Shown here piece after piece: positions 1 to 8,917 of a stretch of DNA of 64,000 nucleotides; within the stretch, counting starts at the first letter, position 1; every line of letters begins with the position of its first letter. Source of the stretch: JANSYL01 sp963921255 (GTDB lineage Bacteria > Pseudomonadota > Alphaproteobacteria > Rhodobacterales > Rhodobacteraceae); the NCBI GenBank assembly GCA_963921255.3, contig CAWUEW020000002.1:186001-250000 (forward strand), in the 5' to 3' direction. Position numbers and translations under genes: made by a program. The notes under the pieces are model-generated. The model was given only the letters and a program-made list of their open reading frames with translations, ran no database searches and was not told where the DNA came from.

Positions 1-3000
1 CCGTTGGTGACGGCAACCGTCTCCGATTGCGCTCCAAAGCTCACTCGGACCTCGACGGCGCCCGCTGCTGTGCCCGACACCGTTATCCCGTCCGCTGCGT
101 CCGAGGCGTTGACCGTGTCGTCACCGTCCACGGGATTGATGCCGGGTGCTGATGGGGCAACGGTATCCAACAGGGCATTGAGTGTCCCAGGTTGGGATGT
201 GTTGCCCGCGTCATCACTTGCGATGGCCGAGATGGTGAATGCACCCTGCGGTTTGTTCTGCAAGCCGCCGACCGGTACTGCGATCTCCCATACGCCCGTC
301 TGATCTGCGGTCGTCGACCCGAGTGCCAGGTCCGTGCCGTCTTGGAATGTGATTGTGACTACGACGTCGAGGCCGGCACCTGCCGTCCCACTGACGACAT
401 TGTTGGCGGCATCCGCAATCGCGGAATTCACAACGCTTGTACCTGACCCGTCATTGAACGTGTCGATCGACGGCGCTGAAATGGCAGACGTGTCAATCGT
501 GAAGGCCTGGTTGGTGGCGCCGCTTTCATTCCCCGCGGCGTCAATCGCAATGGCCGACACAGAGGCGGCGCCGTCTGTGAACGGTCCGTTGAAGGTCGCG
601 GTGTAGGACCCATTGTTTACGGCAACGGTCTCGGTGTCCGCTCCGAAACTGACGCGGACTTGCGCTGCATCGGTTGGTGCTGTGCCGGACACCGTGATCC
701 CGTCCGCTGCGTCGGTGGCATTAACCGTATTGTCCCCGTCGACCGGCGCGATTGTCGGCGCATTCGGCGCTTGGGTATCCAAAGTGAAGTTCAGAAGCGC
801 CGTCGGAGATTCGTTGCCAGCGCTGTCGGTGGCAACCGCGCGGATGCTGGCAACACCATCGCCGCCGATATCCGCCGTGGTCACCGGAACGGACCACGTC
901 CCTCCTTCGGCGACAACGGTTTGTTTTTGGACAACTTTTCCGTCTGCGAAGGTGACGGTCACGTCGATGGTGGCGCCGACCTCTCCGGTGCCGTCGAGCG
1001 ACTCGGGCGATGCCGCGGCCGCCGCATTCACGACATTGTCGTTGTTTGTTCCTACCGAGTTGATCCCCGGGGCCGACGGCGCCGTGGTGTCAATTGTCAC
1101 CTGACGGGAGCCGGTCGGGGAGGCGTTGCCTGCCCCGTCCGTCGCGACCACGTCGACGGTGTAGGGTGTCGCTGAATCGGCTGGCAAACCGGCCTTTACA
1201 ACAGTGACGGTCCAATCCCCGTTTGCGTCAGCGGTCGTCGTGGATGACGTGCCAGTGCCGCGGAAGGTTACCGTGACGGTGGTATTCGCGGCTGCGGTGC
1301 CCGAAATCTCGACACCCGCATCCGCCTCCGACCCATTGATCACGTCATCGGTCGCAATCGCTGCGATCGTGGGGGTGCCCGGTGCCTGGGTTTGAATGTC
1401 GATATCCCGCGTGCCGGCGACGCTGCGGTTCCCATATTGGTCAATCGCAAAGGCAGAAACGGTGATCCCGGTGCCGTCGTCAGGCAACGAGGCCGCAGGA
1501 ATGGAGGCCGTGAAGACCCCATTCGACAACACAGCATCAAACGTACCCTGCACACCGTCGATCGTCACCTCGACCGTGGTTGCGCCTGGCGCTGTGACCC
1601 CGATTTCGACAGGAGATTGCGCTTCGGCAAAACCGATCACGTCATCACCCGCAACCGTGCCAATTACGGGTGCAGCCGGCGGGGTCGTGTCAACCAAAGC
1701 CGAAAGCGTGCCCGCGGTCGACGTGTTCCCAGCCGCATCGGTCGCCGTTGCCGAGATTGTGACGTTGCCTTGTGCCCGGTTGAGCAAGGCGCCTGACGGC
1801 ACGGGTGCGTCCCACGCTCCGGTCTCGCCGGCGACGACAGGATCAAGCGCCAAAACTGCCCCGTCGCTGAAGGTAATCGTCACGGTGACAGTTGACCCTG
1901 CTTCTGCCGTCCCGCTGACACTGTTGTCCGAGGCGGCTGCAACTTGCGCATTTACAACGTTGCCAATATCGCCATCAAAGTCTTCGATTGTCGGAGCGCC
2001 GGGTGGGACCGTGTCGAGCAGCGCCTGAAGCGTTCCGGCGGGCGACACATTCCCGGCGGCGTCGGTTGCCGTGGCTGTGACCGTGACGTCGCCTTGCGCA
2101 CGGTTGAGCAAGGCGCCCACAGGCACGGGGGTTTCCCACGTTCCATTCTGGTCTGCGACCGCGGCGGCCAGATCAAGCGTCGCGCCATCCTGGAATGTGA
2201 TCGTGACATTCACAGTCGCCCCGGCTTCCGCCGATCCGCCGAGAACATTGTCCGTGGCATTCGCGATCTCGGAATTGACCACGCTCGTCCCCGACCCGGC
2301 ATTGAACGCATCGATGGTCGGCGCGGCAGGGGCTTGTGTTTCAATCGTCACCGAGCGCGTGCCGGGATCGCTCCGATTGCCGTTGTCGTCGATGGCGACA
2401 ACCGACACCTCAATCTGGCCGTCGCCCGGGATCGCACCCAGCGGGATCGTGACACTATACGCACCGTTGACGACGCCGGTCGTCACGGGATTGTTGCTGC
2501 CGAACGTGACCTCGACCGTCGTTGCTCCGGCCGCTGTGCCAGACACTTCGACTCCAGCCTGCGCTTCGGCTTCTCCGATCACGTCATCATCGGTGACAGA
2601 CGCGACGGTGGGCTGCGCCGGCGGAGTGGTGTCGAGTAGAGCGGTCAACGTGCCGGTTGGGGACGTGTTCCCGGCCGCATCGGTTGCAGTGGCCGAGATG
2701 GTAAAGTCGCCCTGCGCATGGCCCAGGAAACCACCGACGGGGACGGTTATTTCCCAGACGCCGTTGTTGCCCGCAGTCGTTGTCCCCAAATCCAGCACGG
2801 TCCCGTCCTGGAACTCGATGGAGGCTGCGACCGTTGCGCCGGTCTCGGCCGTACCACTCAGCACATTGACCGGCGCATCGGCGATCTCGGAGTTGACCGT
2901 GCTGGTCCCAGACGCGTTGTTGAACTCATCAATGGCCGGAGCACCCGGCGCCTGGCTGTCAATGTTGATCGACCGCGTCGCCGTGGCCGAGCTGTTGCCC

Positions 3001-6000
3001 GCCGTATCCACGGCGGACGCCGTGACGTCATAGCCCCCATCGGTCGGCAGATCCCCGGACGCATAGGTCACGCTCCACGCGCCATTGGCGTCGGCCGTCG
3101 CCTGTTTGTTGACGGACTCCACAGTGACAGTGACAGTCGCGCCCGCTTCCGCCGAACCGGTGATCGTCACGCCCGCCGTTTTCTCGGCGGCCGAAACGAC
3201 ATCCAGCGTCACACTGCCAATCGGGTCAATCGTCGGTGCGGGCGTTGTGGTGTCAAAGACCACGTCGCGGTTTGTCGCCGTGCTTGCGTTTCCAGCCTCA
3301 TCGACGGTCTGGGCGGTGACCGTGCGGTTCCCGTCCGCCGGAAGTTCGCCGGCGGCGAACGTGGCCGTCCAGGTCCCGTCCTGTCCAGCAACGGGTTCTT
3401 TCTCCGTCGTTCCGATACGAACCTTTACGGTGGCGTTGGCTTCTGCCGTGCCCGTCACGGTGATGCCTGCCGATTTCTCGGCGCTCGAAACAGTGTCGTC
3501 CGTTGCGACGGCATTAATTGTGGGCTTTCCGGGGGCCGACGTATCGACATTCACGGTTGTCGTGCCCGCGGCGCTTGTGTTCCCCGCCGCGTCAGTCGCG
3601 GTGGCCGACACGGCCACATCGGTCCCATCCGCTGGCAATTCAGAGGACGCAAACTGCGCGCTCCAGGTACCGTCCGTTGCCGCCGTGACGGATTTGGTGA
3701 CATCGCCGAAGGTCACTGCGACGGTCGACCCCGCCTCCGCGGTTCCTGTAACCTCAACGCCGTTCAGCGCCTCGCTGCGGTTGATCGTGCCGCCGGACAC
3801 CGGGTTGATCGCTGGCGCCGTCGGAGCGGCCGAATCCAAGGTAAAGGTGGTTGTTCCGACCGAGCTGGTATTTCCGGCTGCATCCACGGCTTGCGCCGTG
3901 ACGCCGACCTGACCCTGCGCGGCGGGCAGATCCTGTTGCGTGAAGTTCGCGGTGAAGCTGCCATCGGCGGCGGCCGTGACGACCTTCTGCCCCCCATTTG
4001 CGAGGGCAACCGTGACCTGTGCGCCGGCTTCCGCGGTGCCGGACACCTGGAAGCCGTTGGCGGCGTCCGCCGCATTGATCGTCCCGCCGCTGATCGGGTT
4101 CAACTGTGGCTCGGGCGTTGACGTGTCAAGGATGAACGTGCGGCTCGACGTGGCCACGTTCCCAGTGCCACTTGTCGCAATGGCGGAGATCGCAACAGGC
4201 CCATCCGCGCCAAGCTCATTTGCGGCATAGGTTACGGTCCACGTCCCACCCGTGACTGTTGCAGCCTTCTGAATACCGTTGATGGTCACCGAAACGGTGG
4301 ACCCGGCATCGACCGTCCCGGACAAAACCAATTCCGTGTTCAGTTCGTCGGCGTTCAGCACGTTGTCGTCGGTGATACGATTGATCTTGGGCGCGCCGGG
4401 GGGCGCACGATCAATGTCGATGAGCACACTTGCCGCGTCGCTTGCATTCCCCACGGCATCCGTTGCCACCGCTGTTACGGCAACGGACCCATCCGCCGGG
4501 ATTTCGCCTGGCGCAAAATCAACGGAGAAGCGACCGTCACCGGCGCCGGCCTGAGTTGTTTTTGACGCATCGCCAAGCGTAACCGTAACCGAGCTGCCGG
4601 CTTCCGCTGTGCCAGAAATCGAAACACCCGCCGCGGCCTCGTCGGCATTGATCGTCCCGTCACCCGCAATTGGAGTATCCAACACAGGCTGAGCCGTGGC
4701 GGCGGTATCAACATTGAACGCGATCTGGGTCGTAGGCCCATCATTGCCGAGCGCGTCGACGATATCGACCGTCCCCGTGCCAGCCCCATCGGCGCCGGTC
4801 CACCCATTGTAGGTGACACTCCACGTGCCGTCTTGGGCCACAGTGGCCGTCTGTGTCGGCAAACCCACGATCGTGACGGTCACCGTCGTACCGGCCTCGC
4901 CCGTCCCGGTGACCGCAAACCCGGCCGCGGCTTCGACGGAATTGATCGTGTCGTCGCTGGCCACGCTGACATTCGCGACGGCCCCGGGGGCCGTGCTGTC
5001 GAGCGCAATCGTCCGCGTTGCGGCGGGGCTTGCCGGGCTGTCAGCCGAGGCCTTCGCCGTGGCACGAACCTCAACGGTGCCTCCAGCGGGATCCTGCGGG
5101 AATTCGCCGGAGGCATATCCGATGGACCACGTTCCGTCAGCCGCAACGGTGGTCGACTTGGCCGCCCCTCCAAAATCAACCGTCACTTCCGTGCCTGGGC
5201 GGCCCGTCCCGGAAAAGGTGATACCGGCCGCCTTGTCGTTGGCGTTCAGCTCGGTTGCCCCACGATCCAAGGTGGGACGCAATGGAACAACCGCTGCAGC
5301 CTCAGCGGCAACATCGGTATCACCGACGCTTTCCCCGCTTTCCACCGCCTGAACGAGATCGCCCTGCACAACGGTCAGGACCTGTTCGATCCGGATCAAC
5401 GCCTCGGCCCCGTTGCCAGAGTTGTCGACCACTTCGTTGGCGGAACTGGCCGCGTCCGCAATATCTTGGGCGCGCGCGTCGCCGACCACATCGTCCAGAA
5501 CGTCTTCCAGGGCCGTTGGGTCGGTGAGCGGTGCATCGCTGCCCGCGTTCGAGATGGCCGCTGCAAGTGCGGCGGCGGCTGCCTCGCTCGCGTCGGCACT
5601 GTCGCCCTCACTGCCCGCCGCAGCGAGGTTGATGACGTTCGCGACCTGCACGGCCGCCTGAAGCGAACTGGCGTCCCCGCCTTCTGCGTCTGCGACAGGG
5701 TCGTCGTTCAGCAAGTCGGTGTCACTGCTCAGCCCCAACGTATTCGCCAACTGCGTGGCCGCCTGTTGGGACGACAGGGTCGGGTCCGCTTCGACGAGCG
5801 CCTGCACCAATGTGGTCAGCGGCGTGATGACGGTCGAGTCGGCCGGTGCTGACAGGGTGCCCGTGAAGGGCTGGCCGCTTGCGATATCGATACCACCGGT
5901 GCTGAGGATCTTGGCATCCGGGTTTGACGGATCAACCTCAAGCCCGGTGAACTCACCTCGCTCATCAGTCAGAACGTTCGGCTCTCCGACGTCGAGCTGG

Positions 6001-6710
6001 CCGTTGTCGTTCAGATCCCGGAAAACCGTGGCGCCGGCAACGTACCCATCGACCACAAAGCCCGATGTCACGACCGTTGCAGCACCGACCGCGGCTGCGG
6101 CCGCGCCGCCACCGCCCAGTGCGCCCAGACCGGCAAGCCCCCCCAGTCCGGCCGCTCCGACGCCGCTGCCGCCCAAACCTCCAAGCGCACCGCCACCGCC
6201 GGCACCGGAGACGACGGCATCGCCGATTGAGGCAACCACATCTTGCCCAACGAGGATGTCGCCATTGGCAAGAACCTGGACACTCTCGGCGGGAACCACG
6301 ATTGTCGTTCCGTTTTCCAGGACGATCTCAACGCTGCCGTCGGGCAAGGTGGTCGCGGATCGCACACCCTCGATGCCATTGACCGACACCAGATCGGCAA
6401 CTGCCTGCGCGAAGGCGTCCTGTGGGAGGAAAAGCACCAATAACGGGAGGCCAGCCAGGAGGCGGGCCTTGTTCATTTTGCGAAACGCCTTGGCGACGCG
6501 GCGCCGGCCATCGGGGGTTGTCGGCAGGCTGAAGCGCAAGGCGCCACTTCCGCCGGCTGCGATATGGGCATTTAGTTTCTCAACTGGCTCCGACTGCTCA
6601 AGCACATAGGCGCGCGGAACGACCGAACCCCGGTCAAGAACAGAACTCAAAAGTGTTTTTGCATAAGAAGTTTGCCCCGCAAAAGCGGACGAATGCCTTG
6701 AAATATTCAT
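1..6710 (-). CDS. Giant bacterial Ig-like repeat surface protein (N-terminal 2,236 residues; 3' end outside window)
   Basis: The minus strand stays open from an ATG at 6708-6710 to the left edge, so the C-terminus is not visible. Residues 1-78 are polar and basic. At about 79-102 an internal Met begins a signal-peptide-like segment (NKARLLAGLPLLVLFLPQDAFAQ), so the leader is either an extended signal or the true start is 6476. A Gly/Ala-rich stretch follows, then a segment with 'VFRDLNDNGQLDVGEP' (SdrD B-like) and an acidic, Ala-rich region. From about residue 470 on there are roughly 18 tandem Ig-like domains of 90-100 residues. They show the recurrent pattern 'GTAEAGATVTVTFG...G.W...DAAGNTS...DTTAPAAP.I', typical of biofilm and adhesion proteins. 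A purine-rich GGGGGCAG precedes the ATG. The secretion route cannot be judged because the C-terminus is missing. The long reading frames on the opposite strand are shadows. Confidence 0.88.
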   Translation of the reverse strand, partial: MNISRHSSAFAGQTSYAKTLLSSVLDRGSVVPRAYVLEQSEPVEKLNAHIAAGGSGALRFSLPTTPDGRRRVAKAFRKMNKARLLAGLPLLVLFLPQDAFAQAVADLVSVNGIEGVRSATTLPDGSVEIVLENGTTIVVPAESVQVLANGDILVGQDVVASIGDAVVSGAGGGGALGGLGGSGVGAAGLGGLAGLGALGGGGAAAAAVGAATVVTSGFVVDGYVAGATVFRDLNDNGQLDVGEPNVLTDERGEFTGLEVDPSNPDAKILSTGGIDIASGQPFTGTLSAPADSTVITPLTTLVQALVEADPTLSSQQAATQLANTLGLSSDTDLLNDDPVADAEGGDASSLQAAVQVANVINLAAAGSEGDSADASEAAAAALAAAISNAGSDAPLTDPTALEDVLDDVVGDARAQDIADAASSANEVVDNSGNGAEALIRIEQVLTVVQGDLVQAVESGESVGDTDVAAEAAAVVPLRPTLDRGATELNANDKAAGITFSGTGRPGTEVTVDFGGAAKSTTVAADGTWSIGYASGEFPQDPAGGTVEVRATAKASADSPASPAATRTIALDSTAPGAVANVSVASDDTINSVEAAAGFAVTGTGEAGTTVTVTIVGLPTQTATVAQDGTWSVTYNGWTGADGAGTGTVDIVDALGNDGPTTQIAFNVDTAATAQPVLDTPIAGDGTINADEAAAGVSISGTAEAGSSVTVTLGDASKTTQAGAGDGRFSVDFAPGEIPADGSVAVTAVATDAVGNASDAASVLIDIDRAPPGAPKINRITDDNVLNADELNTELVLSGTVDAGSTVSVTINGIQKAATVTGGTWTVTYAANELGADGPVAISAIATSGTGNVATSSRTFILDTSTPEPQLNPISGGTINAADAANGFQVSGTAEAGAQVTVALANGGQKVVTAAADGSFTANFTQQDLPAAQGQVGVTAQAVDAAGNTSSVGTTTFTLDSAAPTAPAINPVSGGTINRSEALNGVEVTGTAEAGSTVAVTFGDVTKSVTAATDGTWSAQFASSELPADGTDVAVSATATDAAGNTSAAGTTTVNVDTSAPGKPTINAVATDDTVSSAEKSAGITVTGTAEANATVKVRIGTTEKEPVAGQDGTWTATFAAGELPADGNRTVTAQTVDEAGNASTATNRDVVFDTTTPAPTIDPIGSVTLDVVSAAEKTAGVTITGSAEAGATVTVTVESVNKQATADANGAWSVTYASGDLPTDGGYDVTASAVDTAGNSSATATRSINIDSQAPGAPAIDEFNNASGTSTVNSEIADAPVNVLSGTAETGATVAASIEFQDGTVLDLGTTTAGNNGVWEITVPVGGFLGHAQGDFTISATATDAAGNTSPTGTLTALLDTTPPAQPTVASVTDDDVIGEAEAQAGVEVSGTAAGATTVEVTFGSNNPVTTGVVNGAYSVTIPLGAIPGDGQIEVSVVAIDDNGNRSDPGTRSVTIETQAPAAPTIDAFNAGSGTSVVNSEIANATDNVLGGSAEAGATVNVTITFQDGATLDLAAAVADQNGTWETPVPVGALLNRAQGDVTVTATATDAAGNVSPAGTLQALLDTVPPGAPTIEDFDGDIGNVVNAQVAAASDNSVSGTAEAGSTVTVTITFSDGAVLALDPVVAGETGAWDAPVPSGALLNRAQGNVTISATATDAAGNTSTAGTLSALVDTTPPAAPVIGTVAGDDVIGFAEAQSPVEIGVTAPGATTVEVTIDGVQGTFDAVLSNGVFTASIPAASLPDDGTGITVSAFAIDQYGNRSVAGTRDIDIQTQAPGTPTIAAIATDDVINGSEADAGVEISGTAAANTTVTVTFRGTGTSSTTTADANGDWTVTVVKAGLPADSATPYTVDVVATDGAGNASPTGSRQVTIDTTAPSAPGINSVGTNNDNVVNAAAAASPESLDGTGEVGATIDVTVTFADGKVVQKQTVVAEGGTWSVPVTTADIGGDGVASIRAVATDSAGNESPTALLNFTLDTQAPNAPTIAPVDGDNTVNATDAADGITVSGTAPTDAAQVRVSFGADTETVAVNNGSYTATFNGPFTDGAASVSAIAIDAAGNESGATNQAFTIDTSAISAPSIDTFNDGSGTSVVNSAIADAANNVVSGTAGAGLDVVVTITFQDGTDLALGSTTADQTGVWEIAVPVGGLQNKPQGAFTISAIASDDAGNTSQPGTLNALLDTVAPSAPGINPVDGDDTVNASDAADGITVSGTAAGAVEVRVSFGAQSETVAVTN

Positions 6711-7029
6711 GTCAACTGCCCCCAGTCGTCTTGCCTTGGAACGGGGAGACTAGGTCCGAATCCCACGTTTACCAGTGTTAACCATTCAGCATATTTTGAA
6801 TTTCTCGGTCAACGAAAACGGCCGCAGCAGTCCTGTAATTCGTTATTCAGAAACAAAAAAAGGACTTTTGATACCAAAATGAGGTCATCAAGTTTTTAGA
6901 TGAAATAGTTGAACGCCTTTCTTGCAGATGGAATTTGGCGGTCGGTGCAGTCCCACCAGCCGCCGCAGATGTCCAATCATCAAGATCGCGTCGCGTCCTA
7001 CGTGTCCGGTGGGTTGATCTACGCGCACA
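6711..7029. other. Intergenic region upstream of the giant Ig-repeat gene
   Basis: This 319-bp gap separates the end of the YciI-like gene from the start of the giant gene, both on the minus strand. The part nearest the giant gene (about 6780-6900) is clearly more AT-rich than its surroundings, with several A and T runs, as expected for a promoter region. I see no convincing gene, RNA or strong terminator in it. Confidence 0.5.
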
Positions 7030-7425
7030 TCATCCGAAGTCGAAACTGCGGTTCGACAGACGCACACCCGGAAGCGGCGCACCCTCGTTCAGACGCCATG
7101 CTTGGATCTTAAAGGACCTGACGCCCTCGGAATGCATCGGGTCGGCCGCGGCCAACTCGGCCGCTGCTTCAATCGATGACGCCGCAAGAACGATCATTCC
7201 GGCACCACTCATATGCGTGCCTTCTTCGTTGGAAAGCGGACCGGCCAAAAACACCTGCCCACTGGTTTCAAGCCCGGCGATGTAGGCTTTGTGGGCGGCC
7301 AAAACGTCGGCGGGCGGCGGCCCTGGATTGATCGGTGTTGTGAAGCAGACAAACACCTCCATCGCGAGATTACCGTTCTCCCGGCACTTTTCCCCGTACT
7401 CGTCCCATTTCATCGGTCCAGCCAT
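7030..7425 (-). CDS. YciI-like (YCII/DGPF-type) protein, 131 aa
   Basis: A small ferredoxin-like-fold protein of the YciI family. The central part has the family layout: 'VFVCFTTPINPGPPPADVLAAHKAYIAGLETSGQVFLAGPLSNEEGTHMSGAGMIVLAASSIEAAAELAAADPM' reads as a substrate-loop His, a Gly-rich turn and a 'D-P' turn (the string is split across residues 23-100). The ATG at 7425 has a very strong Shine-Dalgarno sequence (GGAGGAGGGG). It is the last gene of a minus-strand run matA-matB-yciI, 21 bp after matB. YciI-superfamily members can be enzymes; TftG, a dehydrochlorinase in hydroxyquinol-type chloroaromatic degradation, is one. A role in processing a ring-cleavage product is therefore possible here but is only inferred from position. 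Confidence 0.75.
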   Translation of the reverse strand: MAGPMKWDEYGEKCRENGNLAMEVFVCFTTPINPGPPPADVLAAHKAYIAGLETSGQVFLAGPLSNEEGTHMSGAGMIVLAASSIEAAAELAAADPMHSEGVRSFKIQAWRLNEGAPLPGVRLSNRSFDFG

Positions 7426-7446
7426 TCTGTCCCCTCCTCCCCGGAT

Positions 7447-8907
7447 CTATTGCGCCGCCACCGCGGCGTTGCGCAGTTCATTCTTTTGGACTTTTCCCAT
7501 CGTGTTGCGCGGCAGTTCCGCCAACACTTCAATCCGCCGCGGGATTTTGAATCGGGCCAGCTTGTCCGCCAAGGCATCCAAGATCGCCGCCTCGTCGGTT
7601 GCGCCCGGCGCCTCTAGCACCACCGCGGCCACGACGGCCTCGCCGAGGTCTGCATGCGGAACACCATACACCGCGCTTTCGACGACCCCCGGCAGAGCGT
7701 CAATTTCAACTTCGACCTCCTTGGGGTAGATGTTGAAGCCACCGGAGATCACAAGGTCTTTTTGCCGCCCGACGATCGACAGGTACCCGTCGCCGTCGAT
7801 CTCACCCAAATCGCCCGTAATGAACCATCCATCGGACGTGAAGCTTTCACCCGTCTTTTCGGAATTGCGCCAATATCCCGGCGTGACGTTGGGGCCTTTG
7901 ACCTCAATCCCGCCGATCCCTTTTTCATCCGGATGCGACAGCCGGATCGACACCCCCGGCAGCGGCGCGCCAACGGTCCCCGCGCGCCGCTGCCCCCCAT
8001 AGGGGTTCGACGTGATCATGTTCGTTTCGGTCATGCCGTAACGCTCCAGGATCGCGTGCCCCAGGCGGGATTCAAACTCTGTGTGGTGTTCGGCCAGAAG
8101 CGGTGCCGAGCCGGAAATGACCAACCGAAGATGCGCCAAGCTGTCCCGGGTGAACCGGGCATCGGCCAGCATGCGGGTATAGAATGTGGGTACCCCCATC
8201 AGGGCCGTGCACTTTGGCAAATGTTCGACCAGACCATCGACGTTGAATGACGGGAGAAACACCATGTTTGCCCCGGCCAACAGGGTGACATTGGTCGCCA
8301 CAAACAGGCCATGGGTGTGAAAGATCGGCAATGCATGCAGGAGTGTATCTTCGTCCGTAAAGCGCCATTCCGCGCAGAGCGAATGGGCGTTTGACACAAG
8401 GTTGCCGTGGGTCAGCATCGCCCCCTTGGAGCGTCCGGTGGTCCCCGAGGTATAGAGGATCGCCGCCAAATCATCGGATGCGCGCGGCACCGGGTCGACC
8501 TGCGGTCCGTGGGCCGTCAACTCGGTCGAAGTCGCGACGGCGACGCCCCGGGCGTGTGCGATGGGCCGTGCTGCTGCCGTCGTCTCGTCCAAGATCAGGA
8601 GCGCCGGATCGGCATCCTCAAGGAAATAATCCACCTCGGCACCTGTGTAGGCGGTGTTCAGGGGCACGAACACGCCACCAGCGGCGACGGTCGCCAGATA
8701 CAGGATCAGGCCATCGGGCGATTTCGCGATCTGGCACAGGACCCGATCCCCCGGGGCCACACCTTGAAGCACAAGATTGCCCGCCGCCGACAACACGCGG
8801 TCGCGCAGATCACCATAGGTCAGGGTGGTCCCGTCCGGCGCCGACAGGAATGGTGCGGGATCCGGCTGGTGGCCGAGGAAAGCGGAAAAGATTTCGTTGG
8901 TCGGCAT
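7447..8907 (-). CDS. matB: Malonyl-CoA synthetase (malonate-CoA ligase), MatB
   Basis: ANL-superfamily acyl-CoA ligase, 486 aa, predicted to activate malonate with ATP and CoA to malonyl-CoA in the cytoplasm. The phosphate-binding loop 'LYTSGTTGRSKGAML' is at residues 151-165. The A5 motif 'YGMTETN', the A8 hinge region 'GRQKDLVISGGFNIYP' and the C-terminal A10 lysine in 'RNTMGKVQK' (Lys about 472) are all present. The start at 8907 is chosen because GAAGGGC lies just upstream and it falls 10 bp after the stop of matA; the frame is open 129 bp further but that would overlap matA. Pairing with a malonyl-CoA decarboxylase gene is the classic rhizobial matAB arrangement, which makes the malonate specificity likely. 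Confidence 0.9.
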   Translation of the reverse strand: MPTNEIFSAFLGHQPDPAPFLSAPDGTTLTYGDLRDRVLSAAGNLVLQGVAPGDRVLCQIAKSPDGLILYLATVAAGGVFVPLNTAYTGAEVDYFLEDADPALLILDETTAAARPIAHARGVAVATSTELTAHGPQVDPVPRASDDLAAILYTSGTTGRSKGAMLTHGNLVSNAHSLCAEWRFTDEDTLLHALPIFHTHGLFVATNVTLLAGANMVFLPSFNVDGLVEHLPKCTALMGVPTFYTRMLADARFTRDSLAHLRLVISGSAPLLAEHHTEFESRLGHAILERYGMTETNMITSNPYGGQRRAGTVGAPLPGVSIRLSHPDEKGIGGIEVKGPNVTPGYWRNSEKTGESFTSDGWFITGDLGEIDGDGYLSIVGRQKDLVISGGFNIYPKEVEVEIDALPGVVESAVYGVPHADLGEAVVAAVVLEAPGATDEAAILDALADKLARFKIPRRIEVLAELPRNTMGKVQKNELRNAAVAAQ

Positions 8908-8917
8908 CGTTTGCCCT

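Noticed and set aside
1..4800. Periodic repeats considered as a CRISPR or tandem DNA repeat array
   Set aside because: The period is about 280-320 bp and the repeats are diverged at the DNA level but conserved as protein; they are Ig-like domains.
1..6609. Several plus-strand frames of 90-470 codons opposite the giant Ig-repeat gene
   Set aside because: They are Ala/Ser/Val- and Arg-rich translations of the complementary strand of a repetitive gene. They have no ribosome sites, and the minus-strand frame shows clear Ig-like repeats.
6888..7082. 64-codon minus-strand frame overlapping the end of the YciI-like gene
   Set aside because: It overlaps the 3' end of a supported gene in another frame and has no ribosome site or motif.
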